Assembly (NCBI GenBank): GCA_022793555.1
Contig: JAAWDB010000151.1
Coordinates: forward strand, 1-5,141
Direction: 5' to 3'
DNA length: 5,141 nucleotides
Source of the DNA: Bacilli bacterium
Lineage (GTDB): Bacteria > Bacillota_I > Bacilli_A > RF39 > UBA660
Shown: positions 1 to 5,141 of the stretch, piece by piece
Position numbering within the stretch: the first letter of the stretch is position 1
How the letters are laid out: each line of letters opens with the position of its first letter
Translations under genes and position numbers: made by a program
The notes under the pieces: generated by a model
What the model was told of the DNA's origin: nothing
The model's database searches: none
What the model saw: only the letters and a program-made list of their open reading frames with translations

Positions 1-401
1 AAGCGACCGACCAAAATAGTAAGCATGAAAAAATTTATATTGCAGGTGCACTTGTCGTAAAATACAAAAATCGTGTTCAAATTTTAATTAGTGGTTATGA
101 CAGAAAATATAAAAGATATAATCCAAATCATTTCTTACATTATAAAATTATGGAAAACTATAAAGAAGACTACAGTTATTTTGACTTAAATGGAATGACT
201 GGAGACTTTACTAAAGAAAATCCCTATTATGGACTAAATGAATTTAAATTAGGATTTAAACCCAAAATTTACGAATTTATCGGGGAATACGATCTTATTA
301 TTAATCAAAAAAAATATCAAAATCTTTTAAATCAGGGCACTCTTGCCAAAATTTTTAATAAAACCGAACTAAAAAAACCAAAAGAAAACACAGATCAATA
401 A
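1..401 (+). CDS. FemA/FemB-family peptidoglycan bridge aminoacyltransferase, 3' end (partial)
   Basis: This is the C-terminal part of a cytoplasmic enzyme family that transfers amino acids from aminoacyl-tRNA onto the stem peptide of lipid-linked peptidoglycan precursors, building the interpeptide bridge. The frame is open from base 3, giving 132 residues to a TAA stop at 399-401; an ATG at 150 is internal, because the family-like sequence starts well before it. Visible family features are the acetyltransferase-fold strands IYIAGALVVKYK and VQILISGYD, a 'YNPNHFLHYKIME' helix, then FDLNGMTGDF and YYGLNEFKLGFKPKIYEFIGEYDL, which match the usual 'x-GDF...YG...FK.GF...EY.GEFDL' ending of FemA/FemB proteins. 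The last dozen residues are a polar, Lys-rich tail. Full-length family members are roughly 330-420 residues, so about two thirds is missing off the left edge. Which amino acid is added cannot be told. It converges on the minus-strand operon and shares a terminator with it. Confidence 0.85.
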   Translation, partial: ATDQNSKHEKIYIAGALVVKYKNRVQILISGYDRKYKRYNPNHFLHYKIMENYKEDYSYFDLNGMTGDFTKENPYYGLNEFKLGFKPKIYEFIGEYDLIINQKKYQNLLNQGTLAKIFNKTELKKPKENTDQ

Positions 402-419
402 TTCAGATCTGTGTTTTTT
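385..419. terminator. Bidirectional rho-independent terminator between convergent genes
   Basis: Bases 385-396 (AAAACACAGATC) pair perfectly with 406-417 (GATCTGTGTTTT) around a 9-base loop at 397-405. On the plus strand the stem runs into a T tract ending at 419. On the minus strand it is followed by TTTTCTTTTGG, also T-rich, so it can serve both transcription units. The TAA of the FemA/B-like gene (399-401) sits in the loop. The TAA of the sulfotransferase-like gene (418-420) sits at the foot of the stem. The plus-strand T tract is the cleaner one. Confidence 0.88.
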
Positions 420-2322
420 AAAAACTTAAAATCTTTCCTGTATTATAAAAATCATCATTAATTTTTAAATAAACAGCATAATTACCATCCAAATGTAAAT
501 TAATTTTAGATGAAACAGCTTCATTTTCTTTCTTATAATGGAAAATATAACTATTATCTTTTTCAGAAACTAGATAAATATCAACAACTTCTGAATTATC
601 AAACATAACATTTAAATAAATCGAATTCTTTGTTAACTCAAACTCAAAAGGATTGGAAATAGCATGATTTAAATCATCAAAAATAGATCGAGTTCGTATC
701 ACATCAAGTTGCGTTTTAGAATTATTATCTACCAATTGATATTCACAAATTTGATAATGAGAAGTTCTCTCTTGATACATTGAATGCTTAAACGCCCGAT
801 ATACTCCCTCTTCAATCGTAGCATTAAAAATTACTTCGTCATTCTCATTAAGTTCTAACACCCTCGCATAAGTATTTCCTAAATAATCATAAATCGTTGT
901 CCCTGGAACATACGCTGCCGTTTTATATGTCCATCCAAAATTAATTAATTTTCTTCGATCTGGATAAGTGATAAAACTTCCTAAAGCATAATTAAACGAT
1001 TTCCCATCTCCTATATAATCCCATACAGTGCTAATATCTTTTCCATCAATTTTATATAAAGTTGCACTAGAATAATTCTTATCAAAATGAATTAATTCTG
1101 CATTCGTCGTATCTAGAGCGTCAAAATCATTATTAAAGACACTCAAATATCCCTCTTCCGTTAAATAGGCCGTGTGTTGTCCATTTGGAATACGAGATTG
1201 ATCTGTTATATTCAGTAAAAATGGCTTAAAGTTTTCCGAATAAAATTCAGGATCTCCAAAAATCCAATTAATTTCTTTCGTAGGATAATTAAGTGAAATA
1301 ATACTATTAATGCCACGCAAAGAAAGAATCATTTCCCCACTCTCTTCATTATAATAAATCGAATTATTAATTAAATTCATCCCACTTAATGAATCCGCAA
1401 ATTCTTGATCAATCGAAGAAAATAAATCATAAACGTCAAACGAATCAATAATTTTTCCAGTATTAGCATCAATTTGATACACAAATGAAGCCTGATAGGG
1501 AGCATCAACATCCGAAGAGCCACCAGCAACAATGATTGAGCCATTAGGTAAAGCAATAAGCTCATGATGATAACCGTTTTGTAAAGAATAATCTTTATAA
1601 ATTTTTCCTAAAAAATCAACTTCAACAAAACCATCATAAGTATATTGAATCCCACTCACATTGCCATTACTAAGTAACAGATGACCATTTTCTAAAAACT
1701 CCATATCAAGAGTATATTTTTCTGTTAAATACCATACCGCTTTACCTTCCCCATCATATGCTACTGCACTAGTTCCCATTGGAGCAGCCATAAAATAAAT
1801 ATTTTGATTAATCGTCGCTTCATCATTACGCTTTTCCACTACCAAATGATTTTTAGAAATTTTAGATAAGTCAATTTTGATTTCTTTTTCTTGTCCTTCA
1901 CTTTTTAACAAAACCGTATTTTCTATACCAGCTACCATACCATAAATTGGAATCGCATGAGAAGTAGCCCCCTCCATTGTGGTAACTTTAACTTGATTAA
2001 TAATTACTTCTGTCTCTACAAGATGATCCGTTTGATAAATGATTAATGCTGTAAGTGGTGAAATATCATAAGGATTAACAAGAACACAAGGATTCTCAAA
2101 AGTACAATTGCTATTTTTCATCGTTTCTAATATCCTTTGATCAGCATCTTTTTGCTTCGAAACAATATCACCACTCGCTGCAATACTAGTTTTATCTTTA
2201 AAAAAGTTAGAAATCTGCCTTTGTTCTTCTTTTTGTTGTTGATTTGACAAAATCAAAATAAAGATAAGTGCTATTACTAATACACAAAAAACAATGATCA
2301 TTATAACATTTTTCTTTTTCAT
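418..2322 (-). CDS. Membrane-anchored arylsulfate sulfotransferase (AssT)-like protein
   Basis: The AssT family moves a sulfate group from one phenol to another without PAPS, through a sulfurylated His on a six-bladed beta-propeller. Residues 5-26 form one hydrophobic helix after MKKK, suggesting a signal anchor with the body outside; C13 lacks a lipobox context. After a polar linker, residues 75-165 match the family's N-terminal beta domain (NPYDISPLTALIIYQTD at 83-99). Residues about 170-515 fit the propeller. Alignment by eye to E. coli AssT, recalled from memory, gives H253 for H252 (HELIALPNG), N320 for N358, R336 for R374 (ILSLRG) and H383 for the sulfurylated H436 (GQHTAYLTEEG); YKID (423-426), VWDY (433-436) and VYRA (507-510) also align. 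The H356 position is Ile318. About 120 residues after 515 exceed the E. coli protein. Start: ATG with AGGTGA four bases upstream, overlapping the preceding gene's stop. Family assignment is firm; activity is uncertain. Confidence 0.85.
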   Translation of the reverse strand: MKKKNVIMIIVFCVLVIALIFILILSNQQQKEEQRQISNFFKDKTSIAASGDIVSKQKDADQRILETMKNSNCTFENPCVLVNPYDISPLTALIIYQTDHLVETEVIINQVKVTTMEGATSHAIPIYGMVAGIENTVLLKSEGQEKEIKIDLSKISKNHLVVEKRNDEATINQNIYFMAAPMGTSAVAYDGEGKAVWYLTEKYTLDMEFLENGHLLLSNGNVSGIQYTYDGFVEVDFLGKIYKDYSLQNGYHHELIALPNGSIIVAGGSSDVDAPYQASFVYQIDANTGKIIDSFDVYDLFSSIDQEFADSLSGMNLINNSIYYNEESGEMILSLRGINSIISLNYPTKEINWIFGDPEFYSENFKPFLLNITDQSRIPNGQHTAYLTEEGYLSVFNNDFDALDTTNAELIHFDKNYSSATLYKIDGKDISTVWDYIGDGKSFNYALGSFITYPDRRKLINFGWTYKTAAYVPGTTIYDYLGNTYARVLELNENDEVIFNATIEEGVYRAFKHSMYQERTSHYQICEYQLVDNNSKTQLDVIRTRSIFDDLNHAISNPFEFELTKNSIYLNVMFDNSEVVDIYLVSEKDNSYIFHYKKENEAVSSKINLHLDGNYAVYLKINDDFYNTGKILSF

Positions 2323-2326
2323 CTTT

Positions 2327-2332
2327 TCACCT
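2327..2332 (-). promoter_or_regulatory. Ribosome-binding site of the AssT-like gene, overlapping the upstream stop
   Basis: On the minus strand the sequence reads TAGGTGAAAAGATG: the TAG (2333-2331) ends the pilin-like gene, AGGTGA is the Shine-Dalgarno match and ATG (2322-2320) starts the AssT-like gene. The stop and start are separated by 8 bases and the stop shares two bases with the ribosome-binding site. This arrangement favours reinitiation or translational coupling and fixes the start choice for the second gene. Confidence 0.8.
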
Positions 2333-4565
2333 ATTCTACCACATACGGGCTTTCGATAGTTCCATTTCCATGAACAAACGAAATCGTATTTTTAAAAGGA
2401 ACTGTCATAGCTGCATTAACATTGATATCATGATGAGCCCCTGTAACTGCACTTGGACTTCTTAAAACACCATTCAAGGCATATACTCCTGTAATATTAT
2501 CAACATCATTATTACATTCATAATGATCACTACTTAAACATACGGTATAAACGGTTGATAAAAGTGTTCCAATATCTTTGATATAAGGTTTGTTATAAAT
2601 ACTCTGATATTCTCCTAAATCAAGTAACCCAAATCGGGCTTGAATGGTTTTCTTGCCAATGTAATTTCCCGTAGGTAATCCAGTTACCACACCAAAACTA
2701 TAACTTTCTAAATTTAAATACTTTGAGGGACTAGGTAACTTATCATAATATGTTTTTAACGAATTATCTCGTCCATCACTATAAATTCCTGACCAAGAAG
2801 TATTATAAACATTTTCTTCAATACAAGTTCCTTGATCGCAACAAAAATCATTAATAATCGAAGTTCGCATATTATTACTAACATTTACCCCAAAGATAGA
2901 ATTCGTAGTTTTCCGATAAAGGACATATATATTTTCTCCATATTTAACATAAACGCCTTGTTCACAATACCCATTCTTGGCATTACATTGATTAATTGCA
3001 TCTTTCATTTGAAATTGTGGAGTAAATTGAATAACTTGCTCAGAAGCAATTCCTGCTTGATTTGTAACCACCAACTTAACATAATAAGTAACATTGGATT
3101 TTAATTTTTCTAATAAATAAGAACCAGATGTATTCGTTGTAATTAATTCTTTCTCCAAGCGATAATTTGTCCCATCTTCACTTAAATAAATTTGAAAACG
3201 CTCTATGCTACTCTCTGTATCATCCGCCGCAAAAGAAATTTCATAATTATGTTCAACCAATTTGGAAATAACAGGTCCACTAGGATCAAATAAATATGAA
3301 TCGGAACACTTTTTATCACTTTCATTTCCCGCCTGATCTACGCCAATGACACAAACCTTTTGAGCAACAGGCATTCCCTCTTCAAAAGCAATAATTCCAA
3401 CACCATCTGCATTCACCTTACGTACCTTATTGGGCATACAATCATGATTAGTAAAACAATACTTTATCATACTAACACCACTTAAACCATCATTAATAGG
3501 AATTTGAAGCGTTAATTCCTGATAATATTTACTTCCCATTAAAGAAGATAGCACTTCAAAATCTCCTAATGTTGGCTTACCATTATCTGTCTTAGTTATT
3601 TCAATACTTACAGGATCACTTATATTACCTACCATATCCATAACACAAACGTAATGAACTCCTTGTGTTAAAAAGATATCAAAACGTGAACGATGAAGAG
3701 GTGTATAATCTTCTACATTAGTACTACATGATGGGTAATCCGTAGCGACATAACCATAAATTCCCGATCCATTATAATCTGAAGAAATAAGACTCACTTT
3801 TTTAGCAACACTTTGCCATTCATCAGAATGTTCAATTTCCACATCATCTTTATAAATAATTGGACTTTGACGATCTATTTTCACCTGTGTATATGCTTTA
3901 TATATATAGGTTTTTTCTTCATATCGAATAGTAACCGATACTTCATATTCTATATTCATAAATTGCGTAGCATGAACAATAAATTGTTTTTTTTCTTCAA
4001 AATCCTGATTTAAATTAACTTGTTCTACATGGTTATTCCCTGTCCACTTAATACTCGTTACATAATCTTGATAACGTACTTTATCTTCATCTTTTAAAAA
4101 TTGAATTTCTAAAATAACATCATCTTTCACCCATTCAGCTTGAGATTCTTCTCCTGACTCAGTTTTTTGAACAATTTTTATAATAGTAGATTTTTCTTCC
4201 AATTCTTTATAATCACAATAACGCTCATCTGTAAAATTAGCAATAACTTGATTATTTATAGTTTCAATTCGAATCGTATCACAAAGCATCGATTCGTTAT
4301 TAACTGGATTAAGAAAATCTCCACGTTCATTATCCGAATCCAAATATCCTTCCTCGATTAAATGAGAAATATTAGTAACGGTTCTACCCGTATCCATCGC
4401 CCACTGTTCTGCTTTTCTGAGCACGTAAGACTTTTTATCCTCATAATTTTTTTGCTTAACATGATTTGAAACAGCAAAAAAGGTCGGAATTCCAATGGCA
4501 AAAAGCATAGCTAAAATAGCAATAGTGGCCAAAACTTCAATTAAAGTAAACCCTTTTTTATTCAC
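2331..4565 (-). CDS. Giant type IV pilin-like protein with Ig/FN3-like repeats
   Basis: A prepilin-type protein of 744 residues, against about 130-170 for ordinary pilins. MNKKG is a short leader; cleavage by prepilin peptidase is expected after G5, leaving F6 as the first mature residue and the conserved Glu at E10 (GFTLIEVL), followed by a hydrophobic helix to about residue 32. Residues 35-120 look like a small pilin headgroup, with C95 and C117 a likely disulfide. Residues 123-235 are probably an Ig-like beta domain ending in VKIDRQSP. Three related repeats follow (about 237-325, 330-425, 430-516), the last a recognisable FN3 domain. Residues 517-744 form a Cys-containing domain of unknown fold with ARFGLLDLGEY (643-653) and a GNGTIESPYVVE end. 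Start is GTG at 4565-4563: an in-frame TAA lies 15 bases upstream with no ATG between. It is first in a two-gene operon with the AssT-like gene. A minor pilin or tip adhesin is the likeliest role; ligand unknown. Confidence 0.85.
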   Translation of the reverse strand: MNKKGFTLIEVLATIAILAMLFAIGIPTFFAVSNHVKQKNYEDKKSYVLRKAEQWAMDTGRTVTNISHLIEEGYLDSDNERGDFLNPVNNESMLCDTIRIETINNQVIANFTDERYCDYKELEEKSTIIKIVQKTESGEESQAEWVKDDVILEIQFLKDEDKVRYQDYVTSIKWTGNNHVEQVNLNQDFEEKKQFIVHATQFMNIEYEVSVTIRYEEKTYIYKAYTQVKIDRQSPIIYKDDVEIEHSDEWQSVAKKVSLISSDYNGSGIYGYVATDYPSCSTNVEDYTPLHRSRFDIFLTQGVHYVCVMDMVGNISDPVSIEITKTDNGKPTLGDFEVLSSLMGSKYYQELTLQIPINDGLSGVSMIKYCFTNHDCMPNKVRKVNADGVGIIAFEEGMPVAQKVCVIGVDQAGNESDKKCSDSYLFDPSGPVISKLVEHNYEISFAADDTESSIERFQIYLSEDGTNYRLEKELITTNTSGSYLLEKLKSNVTYYVKLVVTNQAGIASEQVIQFTPQFQMKDAINQCNAKNGYCEQGVYVKYGENIYVLYRKTTNSIFGVNVSNNMRTSIINDFCCDQGTCIEENVYNTSWSGIYSDGRDNSLKTYYDKLPSPSKYLNLESYSFGVVTGLPTGNYIGKKTIQARFGLLDLGEYQSIYNKPYIKDIGTLLSTVYTVCLSSDHYECNNDVDNITGVYALNGVLRSPSAVTGAHHDINVNAAMTVPFKNTISFVHGNGTIESPYVVE

Positions 4566-4574
4566 AGAATCACT

Positions 4575-4579
4575 ACCTT
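4575..4579 (-). promoter_or_regulatory. Ribosome-binding site for the GTG-started pilin-like gene
   Basis: The minus strand reads TAAGGTAGTGATTCTGTG. AAGGT is the Shine-Dalgarno match, with about 10 bases between AAGG and the GTG start. The TAA immediately overlapping it is in frame with the pilin-like gene, so translation cannot begin further upstream. This decides the start and gives the five-residue leader expected before GFTLIEVL. Confidence 0.65.
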
Positions 4580-4589
4580 ATCTTTACCA

Positions 4590-4618
4590 ATTCTATCAAG
4601 AATGATAACTTTTTTCAA
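4590..4618 (-). promoter_or_regulatory. SigmaA-type promoter of the pilin-like/AssT-like operon
   Basis: On the minus strand a -35 box TTGAAA (4618-4613) is followed by exactly 17 bases and a -10 box TAGAAT (4595-4590). The -10 is preceded by TGA, giving an extended -10 (TGnTAGAAT). The region upstream toward the tuf terminator is AT-rich and could act as an UP element. Transcription would begin near 4582-4583, leaving a leader of only about 17-20 bases with the ribosome-binding site almost at the 5' end. No operator or riboswitch fits in that leader. Confidence 0.75.
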
Positions 4619-4650
4619 CGCAATAAAATTATCAATAAATTACTTATAAC

Positions 4651-4683
4651 AAAAAAAAAACAACCCTATTTCTAGGATTGTTT
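4651..4683 (-). terminator. Rho-independent terminator of tuf
   Basis: On the minus strand the sequence after the tuf stop reads AAACAATCCTA, loop GAAA, TAGGGTTGTTT, continuing into an uninterrupted run of ten T (4660-4651). The stem is 8 bp, including one G-U pair (4664/4677), and can extend by three A-U pairs into the T run. It lies 9 bases after the tuf stop and upstream of the operon promoter, so tuf and the pilin-like operon are separate transcription units although they point the same way. Confidence 0.92.
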
Positions 4684-4691
4684 AAAAATTA

Positions 4692-5141
4692 TTATTCAAT
4701 AATTTCAGAAACTACTCCGGCACCAACAGTACGTCCACCCTCACGGATAGAGAACTTAGTTCCGTTTTCAATAGCAACTGGAGCAATTAATTCTACAGTC
4801 ATATCAATGTTATCTCCTGGCATAACCATTTCAACTCCACTAGGAAGTTCAATAACACCAGTAACATCGGTAGTACGGAAATAGAATTGTGGTCTGTAAT
4901 TTGAGAAGAATGGAGTATGACGTCCGCCCTCTTCTTTTGTAAGTACATAAACACTTGCTTTGAATTTTGTATGTGGATGAACACTTCCTGGTTTAGCAAG
5001 AACTTGTCCTCTTTCTACTTCATCACGAGTGATACCACGAAGAAGTGCACCAGCATTGTCTCCTGCTTGAGCAAAATCAAGAGATTTTCTAAACATTTCA
5101 ATTCCAGTAACAACAGTTTTCTTCGTATCTTTAAGACCAAC
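4692..5141 (-). CDS. tuf: Elongation factor Tu, 3' part (partial)
   Basis: EF-Tu carries aminoacyl-tRNA to the ribosomal A site as a GTP complex in the cytoplasm. The window holds 149 C-terminal residues: the frame is open to the right edge (VGLKDTKK...[13 protein letters not shown]), so the ATG at 5094-5096 is an internal Met, not the start. The end of domain 2 ([23 protein letters not shown]) and all of domain 3 ([42 protein letters not shown]) are present and intact, ending EIIE and TAA at 4692-4694. EF-Tu is normally about 395 residues, so the GTP-binding domain and most of domain 2 lie outside the window. The sequence is closest in feel to Bacilli EF-Tu. It is less AT-rich than the neighbouring operon, as expected for a highly expressed gene, and has its own strong terminator. 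Confidence 0.98.
   Translation of the reverse strand, partial: VGLKDTKKTVVTGIEMFRKSLDFAQAGDNAGALLRGITRDEVERGQVLAKPGSVHPHTKFKASVYVLTKEEGGRHTPFFSNYRPQFYFRTTDVTGVIELPSGVEMVMPGDNIDMTVELIAPVAIENGTKFSIREGGRTVGAGVVSEIIE

Noticed and set aside
150..401. A complete 83-residue gene starting at ATG 150
   Set aside because: The same frame is open from base 3 and already encodes FemA/B-family sequence before this Met, so it is the tail of a longer gene cut by the window edge.
940..942. N461 in the segment INFGW of the AssT-like protein as a lost catalytic His
   Set aside because: On comparing with E. coli AssT from memory, the sulfurylated His belongs to the QHTA motif (H383 here); the INFGW segment matches a region ending FGFGG that has no catalytic His.
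2284..2286. C13 of the AssT-like protein as a lipoprotein cysteine
   Set aside because: It lies in the middle of the hydrophobic helix preceded by IVF, with no small residue at -1, so the lipobox pattern is not met.
2832..3104. Plus-strand open frame inside the pilin-like gene
   Set aside because: It is antisense to a well-supported coding region, its Ile/Asn-rich product matches nothing I know and it reads as a shadow. The same holds for 3813-4013 and 4167-4361.
4566..4691. A small RNA gene or riboswitch in the gap between tuf and the operon
   Set aside because: The gap is fully explained by the tuf terminator, an AT-rich spacer, the operon promoter and a very short leader.
4678..4884. Plus-strand open frame opposite tuf
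   Set aside because: Antisense shadow of the highly conserved EF-Tu C-terminus. The minus-strand frame at 4799-4999 is likewise an out-of-frame shadow of tuf.
4692..5096. EF-Tu as a 134-residue gene starting at ATG 5094-5096
   Set aside because: EF-Tu sequence continues in frame upstream of that Met to the window edge; the true start is outside.

Overview
The window looks like chromosomal DNA from an AT-rich, walled member of the Bacilli, probably an uncultured gut-type lineage near the Erysipelotrichales or 'RF39'-like groups. The EF-Tu fragment reads like Bacilli EF-Tu. Trp is encoded by TGG, and the visible genes end in TAA or TAG, so the code is standard rather than Mycoplasma-like. A FemA/FemB-type gene implies a peptidoglycan wall. 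The lineage is an inference from protein resemblance recalled from memory; no search was run.

Layout from left to right. (1) Plus strand, 1-401: the 3' end of a FemA/FemB-family peptidoglycan-bridge aminoacyltransferase. (2) 385-419: a compact hairpin that can terminate transcription from both directions; it lies between convergent genes and contains or touches both stop codons. (3) Minus strand, 4565 down to 418: an apparent two-gene operon. Its first gene encodes a very large (744-residue) protein with a type IV prepilin N-terminus, three tandem Ig/FN3-like repeats and a Cys-containing C-terminal domain. Eight bases after its stop, the second gene encodes a 634-residue membrane-anchored protein of the arylsulfate sulfotransferase (AssT) beta-propeller family. 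(4) 4566-4691: a promoter with a good -35, 17-bp spacer and extended -10 for the operon, then the tuf terminator. (5) Minus strand, 4692-5141: the 3' part of tuf (EF-Tu, end of domain 2 and domain 3), cut by the window edge.

The interesting part is the operon. Both products should be anchored by an N-terminal hydrophobic helix with the bulk outside the membrane, and the second gene's ribosome-binding site overlaps the first gene's stop codon, so they are probably co-expressed. The pilin-like protein resembles a giant minor pilin or tip adhesin rather than a fibre subunit. The sulfotransferase-like protein keeps the expected sulfurylated His and two of the other active-site residues I can align to E. 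coli AssT, but appears to have Ile in place of one active-site His. No other pilus-assembly or sulfur genes are in view, so a joint function is a hypothesis only. No RNA genes, CRISPR arrays, insertion sequences or origins were seen.
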